Source of the DNA: Granulicella sp.
GTDB taxonomy: Bacteria > Acidobacteriota > Terriglobia > Terriglobales > Acidobacteriaceae
Assembly: GCA_025408425.1 (NCBI GenBank)
Contig: JANXYX010000043.1
Span: 1-64,000 of the forward strand
Direction of reading: 5' to 3'
DNA: 64,000 nt
The notes beneath the pieces were generated by a model, which worked only from the letters and a program-made list of their open reading frames with translations, ran no database searches and was not told the DNA's origin. Positions within the stretch are counted from its first letter, which is position 1. Each line of letters begins with the position of its first letter. The translations under genes were made by a program, and so were the position numbers. Shown here piece by piece: positions 44,870 through 54,862 of this stretch.

Positions 44870-47800
44870 ATGCCGGAAGCATCAGATCCCAAGCCCGAAC
44901 TCAATGCGCTCAAGTCTACCCTGAATCTCCCGATTGGCGGGACCACTGACACCTTGACCCAATCACCCAAGCCATTGAAATCGACATTAAACCTGCCCCA
45001 GACGACCTTCCCCATGAAGGCCAATCTGCCCGCCAACGAGCCAGTCCGCCTCGCCGCCTGGCAGCAGCAGGATCTCTACGCCCAGATTCGCGCCGCCCGC
45101 GCCGGCTCCCCAAAATACATCCTCCACGATGGCCCTCCTTATGCCAACGGAGCCATCCACCTCGGCCACGCACTCAATAAGTGCATCAAGGACTTCGTCG
45201 TCAAGACCAAGACCATGGCCGGCTTTGACTCCCCCTACGTCCCCGGTTGGGACTGCCACGGCCTCCCCATCGAGATCAAAGTCGACGAGCAACTCGGTCG
45301 CAAAAAGCTCGAGATGGATCCAATCGCCGTCCGCCGCGCCTGCCGCGAGTACGCCCAGAAGTACGTCGACCTGCAGCGCTCCCAGTTCGAGCGCATCGGA
45401 GTCTTCGGCCGCTGGAACGATCCCTACCTCACCATGTCGTTCCCCTACGAGGCCAGCATCGTAGAGACCTTCTACGAATTCTTCGAGAAAGGCTTCGTCT
45501 ACAAGGGGCTCAAGCCCGTCTACTGGTGCATCCACGACCGTACTGCCCTCGCAGAGGCTGAAGTCGAGTACGAGCAGCACAACAGCCCCAGCGTCTACAT
45601 TCGCTACGCCCTCACTAGCGATCCCGCTGCCATCAATCCCGCGCTCGCCGGTCTCAAGGTCGACACCATCATCTGGACCACCACCCCTTGGACCATCCCC
45701 GCATCACAGGCCGTAGCCTTCAACCCCGAGATGGAGTACGTCGCCCTCAAAAACTCCGACGGCAAGACCTACATCGTCGCCGAGACCCTCGCGACCACCG
45801 TCAAAGCAGCCTGTAACCTCCCTGACGCCAGCGAAATCGCACGCTTCAAAGGCGAGATGCTCGACCGCGCCACCTTCCAGCATCCCTTCCTCGACCGCAG
45901 CATCCTCGGCGTCCTCGCCTCCTACGTCACTGCCGACCAGGGCACAGGAGCAGTCCATACCGCCCCGGCCCACGGCGTCGACGACTTCGCGACCGGAAAG
46001 CGCTACAACTTTCCCGATATCCAATACGTCGACAACTCCGGCCGCCAACGCAATACAGCAGAGCATGGCGCTGCAGCCCAGCCCTACGAAGACCTCACCG
46101 TCTTCAAGTCCAATCCCGTCATCATCGAACTTCTCCGCGAGCGCGGCGCCCTCCTCAGCGCCACTTCCTTCGAACACTCCTATCCGCACTGCTGGCGCTG
46201 CCACAACCCAGTCATCGTCCGCGCCACCGAGCAGTGGTTCATCGAGATGGACAAGAAGATGCTCGCGCCCGACGACACCGAAACCACCTACCGCCAGCGC
46301 GCCCTCGACGAGATCGCCAACGTCGTCTGGGATCCCGCCTGGGGCGAAGAGCGCATCTCCAACATGATCGCCACCCGCCCCGACTGGTGCATCTCCCGCC
46401 AGCGCATCTGGGGTGTCCCTATCGCCGTATTCCTCTGCGAAAAGTGCCACGAGCCCTTGAATAACCCTGCTGTCAACAAGTCCATCGTCGCCCTCTTCCA
46501 CAAGGAAGGCGCCGACGCCTGGTATATCCACGACGCAGCCACCCTACTCCCCCCCGGAACCACCTGCTCCTGCGGCGGCACCGAGTTCCGTAAAGAGATG
46601 GACATCCTCGACGTTTGGTTCGAGTCCGGCTCAAGCTGGCACGCTGTCCTCGACATCGAACCCGAACTGCACTGGCCCGCCGACCTCTACACCGAGGGCG
46701 GAGACCAGCACCGCGGCTGGTTCCACTCCTCCCTCCTCACCTCCGTAGCAGTCCGTGGACGCGCCCCCTACAAGAAGGTCGCCACCTCCGGCTGGACCCT
46801 CGACGAGCAGGGCCGTCCCTTCTCCAAGTCCCTCGGCAACGGCGTCGATCCCGTAGACATTGCCAAGCGCCTGGGCGGCGAAGTCGTCCGCCTCTGGGTC
46901 GCCTCTGTCGACTTCCGTGAAGACGTAGCGGCCAGTGAAAACCTCATGCAGCGCGTCAGCGACAACTACCGCAAGCTGCGCAATACCCTTCGCTTCCTCC
47001 TCGGCAATCTCCACGACTTCGACCCCGCCACCAATAAAGTCGAATTCGCGCAGATGGAACCGCTCGACCAGTACATCCTCGCGCGCCTCGCCGAGCTAAC
47101 CACCAAAATCCGCACAGCCTACGACAACTTCGAGTTCCACCGCGCCTACCACGCCCTCAACGAGTTCGTGAACACCGACCTTAGCGCTCTCTACCTCGAT
47201 GTTCTCAAAGACCGCCTCTACACCTTCGCCCCCAACCACCCCGGCCGCCGCAGCGCCCAAACCGCCCTCTGGCGCATCGCCGAAGCCCTTACCCGCCTCA
47301 TCGCCCCCATCCTCAGCTTCACCGCCGACGAAGTCTGGCAACTCCTGCCCCTCGTCGAAAGCCGCGAGTCTAGCGTCCACCTCGCACTCTTCCCGGACCT
47401 TGCCGACATCGTACCCGGCAACACCCTCGCACTCCTCGCAGACTGGCAGCAGATCCTCACTCTCCGCGACGAGGTCCTCAAGGTGCTCGAAGAAGAACGA
47501 GCCGCCAAAGCCATCGGCAAAGCCTCCGAAGCTCGTATCGTCTTCGGTTGGATTGAGAGCCTTTCCACGCCGCAGTCGTCGCAGCAACTCTTCGAACGCT
47601 ACGCTCCCATCCTGCCAGAGCTCTTCGGCACCTCGCAGGTCGAAATTCAACATGCAACCGTCGTCGAGGGAGCCGCAGAAAAGGGAGCCTTCTACGTCCA
47701 CGCCAAGCCCGCCAACGGAGCCAAGTGTGAACGCTGCTGGCGCTTCACCACAGACGTAGGCGACGAACCCAACTACCCCACCGTCTGCCTTCGCTGCGCC

Positions 47801-47875
47801 GAGGCCCTCGAAGCCATCCACTTCGACCCCTACGAAAAACCCGCCGCCCAACCAGCCACGGAGCCAGCTTCCTGA
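44870..47875 (+). CDS. ileS: Isoleucyl-tRNA synthetase
   Basis: A 1001-residue class I aminoacyl-tRNA synthetase. The HIGH signature appears as PYANGAIHLGHA, the tRNA editing domain has TTPWTIPASQAVAFNPE, and the KMSKS loop reads PFSKSLGNG, with KM replaced by PF. A C-terminal zinc finger (CERCW and CLRCAEA) is present. ATG at 44870 is chosen because GAGGAA stands just before it; ATG at 44852 and TTG at 44843 are alternatives. The N-terminus has the motif LKSTLNLP twice (about 22 residues apart) before the usual FPMKANLP. It starts a block with lspA, uvrA and a TPR gene. Confidence 0.95.
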   Translation: MPEASDPKPELNALKSTLNLPIGGTTDTLTQSPKPLKSTLNLPQTTFPMKANLPANEPVRLAAWQQQDLYAQIRAARAGSPKYILHDGPPYANGAIHLGHALNKCIKDFVVKTKTMAGFDSPYVPGWDCHGLPIEIKVDEQLGRKKLEMDPIAVRRACREYAQKYVDLQRSQFERIGVFGRWNDPYLTMSFPYEASIVETFYEFFEKGFVYKGLKPVYWCIHDRTALAEAEVEYEQHNSPSVYIRYALTSDPAAINPALAGLKVDTIIWTTTPWTIPASQAVAFNPEMEYVALKNSDGKTYIVAETLATTVKAACNLPDASEIARFKGEMLDRATFQHPFLDRSILGVLASYVTADQGTGAVHTAPAHGVDDFATGKRYNFPDIQYVDNSGRQRNTAEHGAAAQPYEDLTVFKSNPVIIELLRERGALLSATSFEHSYPHCWRCHNPVIVRATEQWFIEMDKKMLAPDDTETTYRQRALDEIANVVWDPAWGEERISNMIATRPDWCISRQRIWGVPIAVFLCEKCHEPLNNPAVNKSIVALFHKEGADAWYIHDAATLLPPGTTCSCGGTEFRKEMDILDVWFESGSSWHAVLDIEPELHWPADLYTEGGDQHRGWFHSSLLTSVAVRGRAPYKKVATSGWTLDEQGRPFSKSLGNGVDPVDIAKRLGGEVVRLWVASVDFREDVAASENLMQRVSDNYRKLRNTLRFLLGNLHDFDPATNKVEFAQMEPLDQYILARLAELTTKIRTAYDNFEFHRAYHALNEFVNTDLSALYLDVLKDRLYTFAPNHPGRRSAQTALWRIAEALTRLIAPILSFTADEVWQLLPLVESRESSVHLALFPDLADIVPGNTLALLADWQQILTLRDEVLKVLEEERAAKAIGKASEARIVFGWIESLSTPQSSQQLFERYAPILPELFGTSQVEIQHATVVEGAAEKGAFYVHAKPANGAKCERCWRFTTDVGDEPNYPTVCLRCAEALEAIHFDPYEKPAAQPATEPAS

Positions 47876-48414
47876 TGTCCGCAACTCGCCCACTCCCCGC
47901 CGCCACAGCGTCTGCCGAGCCGAAGCAGCCTCGCAACTATCGCGTCCTGCTCTTCGCCCTCGCTGCCTTCGTCGTCCTCATCGACCACATCAGCAAGCGC
48001 CTTATCATCACTCGACTCCCAACCGGTAGCGCCATCACCGTCATCCCCGGCGTCTTTCGCATCACCCACGTCCTCAACACTGGCGCAGCCTTCAGCATGT
48101 TCGCTGAAACCACCTCTCCCGAGACCGTTCGCAACGGTCTCATCCTCTTCTCCATCTTTGCCGTCATCGTCGTCTTCGCCATGCTCTGGAACGTCGCCCG
48201 CACCCTCACTCCCACTGCCGTCGCACTCGCACTCATTCTCGGCGGAGCCATCGGCAACCTCTACGACCGCGTACGCTACCACTTCGTAATCGACTTCATC
48301 GAAATCCACATCGTCCACTACCACTGGCCCGACTTCAACATCGCCGACAGTTGCATCTGTATCGGAGCCTGCCTCCTCCTCATAGAAATCTTCCGGCCGC
48401 AAACCAGCACCTAA
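47875..48414 (+). CDS. lspA: Lipoprotein signal peptidase (signal peptidase II)
   Basis: A 179-residue inner-membrane aspartyl protease that cuts lipoprotein signal peptides after Lgt has lipidated the Cys. It has four hydrophobic segments, and the two catalytic Asp regions are present: [10 protein letters not shown] and [20 protein letters not shown] and [11 protein letters not shown] are family signatures. A polar N-terminal extension of about 20 residues precedes the first helix. Its ATG overlaps the ileS TGA by one base. Confidence 0.94.
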   Translation: MSATRPLPAATASAEPKQPRNYRVLLFALAAFVVLIDHISKRLIITRLPTGSAITVIPGVFRITHVLNTGAAFSMFAETTSPETVRNGLILFSIFAVIVVFAMLWNVARTLTPTAVALALILGGAIGNLYDRVRYHFVIDFIEIHIVHYHWPDFNIADSCICIGACLLLIEIFRPQTST

Positions 48415-48425
48415 CAACTGTCCTT

Positions 48426-51410
48426 ATGAATGACCAGATCACAATCCGCGGCGCTCGCACCCACAATCTCAAGGGTATCGACGTCGATATTCCCCACAAC
48501 GCCCTCACCGTCGTCAGTGGTGTCTCCGGCTCCGGCAAGTCTTCCCTCGCCTTCGACACCATCTACGCGGAAGGCCAGCGCCGCTACGTCGAATCCCTCT
48601 CTGCCTACGCCCGCCAGTTCCTTGAGCGCATCGAAAAACCCGACGTAGACCACATGGACGGCCTCGCACCCGCCATCGCTATCAAGCAGAAGAACCAGAC
48701 CCGCAACCCCCGCTCCACCGTCGCCACCGCAACTGAGATCTACGACTACCTCCGCCTCCTCTACGCTCGCTGCGGCACCGTCACCTGCCTCCACTGCGGC
48801 GGCATCGTCAAGCACGACACCGTAGACGAGATCGTCACCTCCCTGCTCGCTCTCCCGGAAGGCACCCGCACCTACGCACTCTTCCCCATCGTACGAGCCG
48901 ACATCAAGCTCGAACCGATGCAGCAGCCCGCCTCCGAAGAGGCGCCCACCCAAAAGCCAAAGAAGTCCGCAGCGAAGAAATCCGCGAAATCCGTAGTCGG
49001 CCCTTCCGTCCTGAATCTCACCGACGCCCTCAAAGACCGCCTCACCGAACTCCGCCGCCGCGGCTACAACCGCCTCTATCAGGCCGGAAACATCGTCGAG
49101 TTCTCCACCCCCGAGTCTCTCCTTGAACTCGACTTCAACGCCCCGATCTTCATCCTCATCGATCGTCTCGCCCTAAGCCCTGATTCGCGCTCCCGCATCG
49201 TAGACGCCATCGAAACCGGCTACCGCGAGTCCGGCGAAGTCCAGTTCCACACCGTCCCTCGCGAAGAAGACCCCGCCGCGCCTCAGCATATCCGCTACTC
49301 CGCCGCCTTCGAGTGCACCACCTGCCACCGCGCCTACCGCGAGCCCGAACCGCGCCTATTCTCCTTCAACAATCCATTTGGAGCCTGCCCCCGCTGCCAG
49401 GGCTTCGGCAACACCATCGACTTCGATCCCAACCTCATCATCCCCGACAAATCAAAGTCCCTCAGCGACGGCGCCATCGCCCCCTGGACCACTACCAAAT
49501 ACCGCCCGCACCACGGCGAAATGATGCGAGCTGCCAAAGCCGCTAACATCCCCACCAACATCCCTTGGTACGATCTCACCGCCGACCAGCAGCGCTTCAT
49601 CCAGGAAGGCAGCGGCAGCTTCCCCGGAATCCGCGGCTTCTTCGCCGCACTCGAGCCTAAGAAATACAAGCTCCACGTCCGCGTCTTCCTCTCTAAATAC
49701 CGCGGCTACGCCACCTGCCCCGATTGCCGTGGCCAACGCCTCCGTGCCGAAGCCCGCGCCGTCCTCATCAACAACCAGAACATCTGTGAGACCTCCGCCC
49801 TCACCATCACCGCCGCCCAGAACTTCTTCGACAATCTGCAACTCTCTCCGTCACAATTAGAGATCGCAGGCAAAATTCTCGAAGAAGTCCGCCAGCGAAT
49901 CCATTTTCTCCATCAGGTCGGCCTCGACTACCTCACCCTCGACCGCCTCAGTTCCACTCTCTCCGGCGGCGAGTCCCAGCGCATACAGCTCGCCACCTCA
50001 CTAGGCTCTCGTCTAGTCGGAGCTCTCTACGTCCTCGACGAGCCATCCATCGGCCTCCACACCCGGGATACCGCAAAGCTCATCCGCATCATGAAGGACC
50101 TGCGCGACCTCGGCAACACCATCCTCGTCGTCGAGCACGATCCCGACGTCATCCGCGCCGCCGACTATCTTCTCGACCTCGGCCCCGGAGCGGGCGAACT
50201 CGGTGGCCAACTCCTCGCCTCCGGGACAGTCGCCGAAGTCACCGCCAACCCCAACTCCATCACAGGGAAATATCTCTCCGGACGCCTCTCTATTCCCATC
50301 CCCCGTCTGCGCCGCGAGCCCGGCCGCGAGCACCTCAAGCTCACCGGAGCACGCATCCACAACCTCCGCGGAGTCGACCTCGATATCCCCCTCAACCTCC
50401 TCTGCTGCGTCACAGGAGTCTCTGGTTCCGGCAAATCCACTCTCATCCATCAAGTGCTCTACCGCGCCCTCATGCAGGCCCTCGGCCAGACTGATGGCGG
50501 CGATCCAGCCAGCCTCTTCCGAGAGCTCTCCGGCACCCAGCATCTCAACGAGGTCATCCTCGTAGACCAGTCCCCCATCGGCCGCACCCCACGCTCCAAC
50601 CCCGTCACCTACATCAAGGCCTTCGACGACATCCGAGCCCTCTTCGCTGCCCAGCCCGACGCCAAACGCCGCGGCTACGGCCCCGGACACTTCTCCTTTA
50701 ACGTCCCCGGCGGCAGATGCGACGTCTGCGAAGGAGATGGCACCGTCACCGTCGAAATGCAGTTCCTCGCCGACATCGAGCTGCCCTGCGAAGAATGTAA
50801 TGGCGCACGCTACAAATCGGCCATCCTTGACGTCAAGTACAAGAACAAGAACATCCACGACGTCCTCAACATGACCGTCAAGGAAGCCCTCTCCTACTTC
50901 GCCGGCCATCCCAAAATTGTCGACAAACTCTATGTCCTCGACGAGGTCGGCCTCAGCTACGTCCGCCTCGGCCAATCGGCCACCACCCTCTCCGGCGGCG
51001 AGGCCCAGCGCATCAAACTCGCTAGCCACCTCGCCACCGCACGCTCCATCTCCAACCGCACGGCCAATGAAGCCGCTGCCAAGGCTCGCAGCCGCACCCT
51101 CTACATCCTCGACGAGCCCACCACCGGCCTCCACTTCGATGACGTAGCCAAGCTCCTCGCCGCCTTCCGCAAACTCATCGACGGTGGAGGCTCACTCCTC
51201 GTGATCGAACACAACCTCGACGTCATCAAATCCGCAGACTGGGTAATCGATATGGGTCCCGAGGGCGGCAGCGGCGGTGGCCAGATCGTCGCCACCGGCA
51301 CCCCCGAAGAAATCGCCGCCAACCCCGCCTCCCACACCGGCCACTGGCTAGCGCCCGTCCTCAACCTCGCCTCTGCCGAATACCAACCGATCCTTCAGGC
51401 CACTGTATGA
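48426..51410 (+). CDS. uvrA: Excinuclease ABC subunit A
   Basis: A 994-residue nucleotide excision repair damage-recognition ATPase. It has two ABC halves, each with Walker A ([12 protein letters not shown] and [12 protein letters not shown]), signature LSGGE and Walker B ([10 protein letters not shown] and [10 protein letters not shown]). Zinc modules are visible at [13 protein letters not shown]...CPRC and [10 protein letters not shown]...CEEC. Length exceeds the usual 940, mainly because of a Lys/Ala-rich insert at about residues 160-190. The ATG lies 11 bp after lspA; the stop overlaps the TPR gene start by ATGA. Confidence 0.96.
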   Translation: MNDQITIRGARTHNLKGIDVDIPHNALTVVSGVSGSGKSSLAFDTIYAEGQRRYVESLSAYARQFLERIEKPDVDHMDGLAPAIAIKQKNQTRNPRSTVATATEIYDYLRLLYARCGTVTCLHCGGIVKHDTVDEIVTSLLALPEGTRTYALFPIVRADIKLEPMQQPASEEAPTQKPKKSAAKKSAKSVVGPSVLNLTDALKDRLTELRRRGYNRLYQAGNIVEFSTPESLLELDFNAPIFILIDRLALSPDSRSRIVDAIETGYRESGEVQFHTVPREEDPAAPQHIRYSAAFECTTCHRAYREPEPRLFSFNNPFGACPRCQGFGNTIDFDPNLIIPDKSKSLSDGAIAPWTTTKYRPHHGEMMRAAKAANIPTNIPWYDLTADQQRFIQEGSGSFPGIRGFFAALEPKKYKLHVRVFLSKYRGYATCPDCRGQRLRAEARAVLINNQNICETSALTITAAQNFFDNLQLSPSQLEIAGKILEEVRQRIHFLHQVGLDYLTLDRLSSTLSGGESQRIQLATSLGSRLVGALYVLDEPSIGLHTRDTAKLIRIMKDLRDLGNTILVVEHDPDVIRAADYLLDLGPGAGELGGQLLASGTVAEVTANPNSITGKYLSGRLSIPIPRLRREPGREHLKLTGARIHNLRGVDLDIPLNLLCCVTGVSGSGKSTLIHQVLYRALMQALGQTDGGDPASLFRELSGTQHLNEVILVDQSPIGRTPRSNPVTYIKAFDDIRALFAAQPDAKRRGYGPGHFSFNVPGGRCDVCEGDGTVTVEMQFLADIELPCEECNGARYKSAILDVKYKNKNIHDVLNMTVKEALSYFAGHPKIVDKLYVLDEVGLSYVRLGQSATTLSGGEAQRIKLASHLATARSISNRTANEAAAKARSRTLYILDEPTTGLHFDDVAKLLAAFRKLIDGGGSLLVIEHNLDVIKSADWVIDMGPEGGSGGGQIVATGTPEEIAANPASHTGHWLAPVLNLASAEYQPILQATV

Positions 51411-52804
51411 CCCTCACTCTTGCGCCATCTCGATCAAAGCGACTCACAGTTTCATCGTTAGTCGCGCACTGGAGAGCCCCCCGTATCTCTCTTTTATCGC
51501 TCTTATTGTTGGCTCTCCCCGCCACTCTCCAGGCCCAGCTCCCCGCCGGCACCACCGACGCCAGTTCCTCCTCCCAACCCCAGCAGCAAGACCCTCTCCG
51601 CGCCCAGGCCAGCGCCGCACTCGACCAGCGCGACTACCCAACCGCCCTCAAACTCCTCACCACCCTCGCCGAAAAGAACCCCACCGACGCCCACCTCCTC
51701 TACGACCTCGCCTTCACCCAGGAGTCCCTCGACCAGACCGCCGCCGCAGCCGACTCCTACCGCCGCGCCATCGCCGCCGACCCCAAATTCTTCGAGCCCC
51801 ACCTCTCCCTCGGCCTACTCCTCGCCCGTCAAAACCAATCGAAGGACGCCCGCGAAGAACTAGCCACCGCCGTTACCCTTACCACCGCCGACCCACTCCT
51901 CCGGGCCCGCGCCTATCGAGCCCTCGCCCGCCTTGATCAGCACGCTACTCCTCCAAATCCAGCAGCCGCCAGCGAGGAACTCCTCGCCGCCCTCAAGCTA
52001 TCCCCCGAAACTACCGACGACATCCTCCTTTCAGCAGAGTTAGCCGAAGCCACCAACGACCTTCCCACCGCCGAGGCGACCTATCGCCGCCTCCTTGCGG
52101 CAGATCCCACCAGTTCCGACGCACTTGCGGCACTTGTCCACATCCTCCTACGCCAGAACAAACCCGCTGAAGCGGAAGCCCTCCTTACCACCGCCCTCTC
52201 TCAGCACCCCGACGACATAACCCTGAACGCACAACTCGCCAACGTTTACGCCGCGCAGGATAAACTCGCACAAGCCATCCCTCTGGTCGAAAAACTCCAC
52301 GCCGCCCATCCCACCGATGCCGCCCTCACCCGCCTTCTGGCCCGCCTCTATAGCCGTAACCAGCAGTATCTACAGTCAGAACCCCTCTACGCCGCACTCA
52401 GCGCCGCCAACCCACAAGACGCCACTCTCCTCGACGACCGCGCCGACGCCCTCATCCACCTCCACCGGCCCGCCGATGCCGTCCCCCTCCTCAAAAAGGC
52501 TCTCTCCCAGCCCAACGGCTTCCAGTCCAAGGACGAGTTCGGCACCGCAGCCAGCCACCTCGCCTTCGCCGCATCTGAGGCTAATGACCCCACCACCACC
52601 TTGCAAGCAATCGCAATTCGTGATAACATGCTGCCACAGTCTCCGGCATCGATCTTCCTTGCCGCGACTGCGCACGACAAGTTGCATCATGTAAAAGAAG
52701 CAACCGAGTTGTATGAAAAGTTCCTCTCCGTGGCCAATGAGAAATTCCCCGACGAGGAGTGGAAGGCGCGCCACCGCCTGGTCACCCTTGCACACATGAA
52801 GTAA
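51407..52804 (+). CDS. Exported TPR-repeat protein
   Basis: A 465-residue protein. After a basic N-terminus there is a hydrophobic export segment (about 28-42, LLSLLLLALPATLQAQ), then roughly ten tetratricopeptide repeats with the usual A.....A....P..A....L..... pattern, for example QASAALDQRDYPTALKLLTT and LLAADPTSSDALAALVHI. It probably scaffolds periplasmic complexes. The first 25 codons contain a copy of the R60 hairpin repeat (51426-51478), so the real start may be later; no other good start is evident before the hydrophobic segment. Confidence 0.82.
   Translation: MTLTLAPSRSKRLTVSSLVAHWRAPRISLLSLLLLALPATLQAQLPAGTTDASSSSQPQQQDPLRAQASAALDQRDYPTALKLLTTLAEKNPTDAHLLYDLAFTQESLDQTAAAADSYRRAIAADPKFFEPHLSLGLLLARQNQSKDAREELATAVTLTTADPLLRARAYRALARLDQHATPPNPAAASEELLAALKLSPETTDDILLSAELAEATNDLPTAEATYRRLLAADPTSSDALAALVHILLRQNKPAEAEALLTTALSQHPDDITLNAQLANVYAAQDKLAQAIPLVEKLHAAHPTDAALTRLLARLYSRNQQYLQSEPLYAALSAANPQDATLLDDRADALIHLHRPADAVPLLKKALSQPNGFQSKDEFGTAASHLAFAASEANDPTTTLQAIAIRDNMLPQSPASIFLAATAHDKLHHVKEATELYEKFLSVANEKFPDEEWKARHRLVTLAHMK
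51426..51478. repeat. Hairpin repeat family R60, copy B
   Basis: GCGACTCAC (51439-51447) pairs with GTTAGTCGC (51457-51465), with one mismatch, over the loop AGTTTCATC. Flanks CATC..GA...AAG and GCA.T.GA align with copies A and C. This copy lies inside the 5' end of the TPR reading frame just after uvrA. Confidence 0.6.
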
Positions 52805-52828
52805 GCACGCGCTCCTTCGAGGTGCGTT

Positions 52829-53296
52829 ATGAAATCTATATTTCGTGCTGCTATCCTCCTCCCTTTGCCTCTGGCTCTATCGCTCTGCTCCACTGGCTAC
52901 GCCTCGCCTATCAACGACACCGTCCCTACTCCCGAAGCCATCAGTCAGCTTGAAATTCGCGCCCAGCAAGCCGATCCCCGCGAACAATGCTTTCTCTATA
53001 CTGAGCTCGTGCACTCGATGACCGAGATGGCCGGCAAACAGATCCTCGCCGGAGAACCTGAACAAGCGAGCGCAACCCTCAAGAAGATTGAGCACTACGC
53101 CCACCTCATCCATCTTGGACTTGCTCGTGACTCCAAGCGGCTAAAGAACGCTGAGTTACTCATGCATCACACCACGCACCGCCTCGGCGACTACATGCAC
53201 GCCGCCTCCAGCGACGACCGCGAAGTCCTCCAGTCAACACTCAAACGGCTTGACCAGGTTCAGGATGAGATCCTCACCCAGGTCTTCGCTCACTAA
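52829..53296 (+). CDS. Exported hypothetical protein, 155 aa
   Basis: Signal peptide (AAILLPLPLALSLCSTGYAS) followed by an all-helical mature domain with QQADPREQCFLYTELVHSM and HYAHLIHLGLARDSKRLKNAE. I know of no named family. GAGGT lies upstream of the ATG. It starts 24 bp after the TPR gene and 20 bp before another exported helical protein, so these three are probably cotranscribed and act in the periplasm. Confidence 0.75.
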   Translation: MKSIFRAAILLPLPLALSLCSTGYASPINDTVPTPEAISQLEIRAQQADPREQCFLYTELVHSMTEMAGKQILAGEPEQASATLKKIEHYAHLIHLGLARDSKRLKNAELLMHHTTHRLGDYMHAASSDDREVLQSTLKRLDQVQDEILTQVFAH

Positions 53297-53316
53297 CCTG
53301 ATTCGAAGAGAGCCGG

Positions 53317-53865
53317 ATGCTCCGCCGCACTTTACTTATCCAAGGCCCCCTCGCAATAGTTCTGGCCGTTATCTGTCCGCGTGCCTATGCCCAACGCGAT
53401 TCCGCCCTCTCTGAGGCTGAAATCGAAGTGCTTCGCGAGGCGGCCTACTTTCCCGCCGAACGTGTCCTCGTCTTCATTAAGTTCCTCGACAGCCGTACCA
53501 AGCGCCTCCAGGATATCTTTGCTCGCACCCGCTTGCCCGGTCGCGAGCAGGACACCCACGACATCATTGAGCAGTTCACCAGCATTGCGGACGAACTCGA
53601 AGACAACCTTGATGACTATGGCCCTCACCACCGTGATATCCGCAAATCCCTACCCAAGCTCATCGAGGCCACCGAGCGCTGGGCCTCGGCCCTCAAGGCT
53701 CTTCCTGACCATGAGACCTACAACGTCTCCCGAAAACTCGCTCTCGAGTCCATTCGCGACATCCGCGAGTCCGCCACTCGCCTGCTAGAAGATCAGCGCG
53801 AATGGTTCGCCGCCCACCCCCCTGCAAAACAAGACAAGAACGAACCCTACGGCCCGTCCCGATAG
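53317..53865 (+). CDS. Exported hypothetical protein, 182 aa
   Basis: Signal peptide (LAIVLAVICPRAYAQ) followed by a helical, charged mature region: REAAYFPAERVLVFIKFLD, IIEQFTSIADELEDNLDDYG and LALESIRDIRESATRLLEDQ. No family recognised. Together with the preceding gene it forms a pair of small exported helical proteins downstream of the TPR gene. No catalytic motif is visible. Confidence 0.75.
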   Translation: MLRRTLLIQGPLAIVLAVICPRAYAQRDSALSEAEIEVLREAAYFPAERVLVFIKFLDSRTKRLQDIFARTRLPGREQDTHDIIEQFTSIADELEDNLDDYGPHHRDIRKSLPKLIEATERWASALKALPDHETYNVSRKLALESIRDIRESATRLLEDQREWFAAHPPAKQDKNEPYGPSR

Positions 53866-53935
53866 AGAAGCACCCATCTCACTTCGGTCCTACACATTCT
53901 CATCCACACCACCGCATGTTAACCTTTTAGTTAGC

Positions 53936-54622
53936 GTGACCTCCCCTTTAGTCCACATCTTCGAGCACCAGTACCGCGACCTCCGCCCTCGAGCGCCCAT
54001 CCCGCCCCTCGACATTCGCTTCCGCCGCTTCACCTCGCTTAACACCACGATCCGCCTCCGCGAAGGCCGTCTCTTCGTCAGCCTCTCTGATCTACTGGAG
54101 CACGCCCCCGAAGCCGTCCACCACGCCATCGCTCACATCCTCCTCGCCAAGCTCTACAAAAAGCCGATCGCGCCAATCCACGCCGACCGCTACCGCCGCC
54201 ACGTCCGCTCCGAGGCAGTAGCTCGCCAGGCTGAGCAGATCCGCCAGACCCGCGGCCGCAAGCGCATCTCCACTCCCAGCGGCCACCACTACGATCTCGA
54301 CGAAGTCTTCGAATCCCTCAACTCCCGCTTCTTCCACGGACTTCTCGGCCGACCCACTCTCACCTGGTCGGCCCACCATGCCCGCCGCATGCTTGGCCAC
54401 TACGACGCTGCTCACAACACTATCGTCGTCTCCCGCGTCTTCGACCGTCTCGACACCCCCCGCTGTGCAGTCGAGTACCTCCTCTACCACGAGATGCTCC
54501 ACCTCAAACACCCCGTCCGGGTCAAAGCCGGTCGACGCTGCGTCCACTCCCGAGAGTTCCAGGCCGAAGAGCGCCTCTTCCCCCAACTCGAAGAAGCCAA
54601 GGCCTACCTAAAACTCCTCTAG
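53936..54622 (+). CDS. SprT-like zinc metallopeptidase
   Basis: A 228-residue protein starting at GTG 53936. The central SprT-like motif is DEVFESLNSRFFHGLL followed by LTWS, and the gluzincin site is YHEMLHLKHP (HExxH), with a further His-Ser-Arg-Glu-Phe near the C-terminus (VHSREFQAEERLFP). Such proteins resemble the SprT/DUF45 group and may degrade DNA-protein crosslinks or other substrates in the cytosol. No signal peptide is present, unlike the genes before it. Confidence 0.8.
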   Translation: MTSPLVHIFEHQYRDLRPRAPIPPLDIRFRRFTSLNTTIRLREGRLFVSLSDLLEHAPEAVHHAIAHILLAKLYKKPIAPIHADRYRRHVRSEAVARQAEQIRQTRGRKRISTPSGHHYDLDEVFESLNSRFFHGLLGRPTLTWSAHHARRMLGHYDAAHNTIVVSRVFDRLDTPRCAVEYLLYHEMLHLKHPVRVKAGRRCVHSREFQAEERLFPQLEEAKAYLKLL

Positions 54623-54862
54623 CCACCCGCCGTCAGCTTCACTTGGCAGCCCATCTTTGCCAACAGGCAAGGGTGTAGATATTTAGACGACGCCTCTTTT
54701 TACCGAAGCTCCATCGAACATCGCCACCCAACCATGCTACGATTTCGCGGTCGGCCATAGTACTGCAACCCTGCTCCAGCAGTCGATTGAAATCAAAGAC
54801 GGTTCCAGGTATCTCGGCCCCGCAACACCCATCCCACAATTTCGTTCTACGAGGTCGCAATC

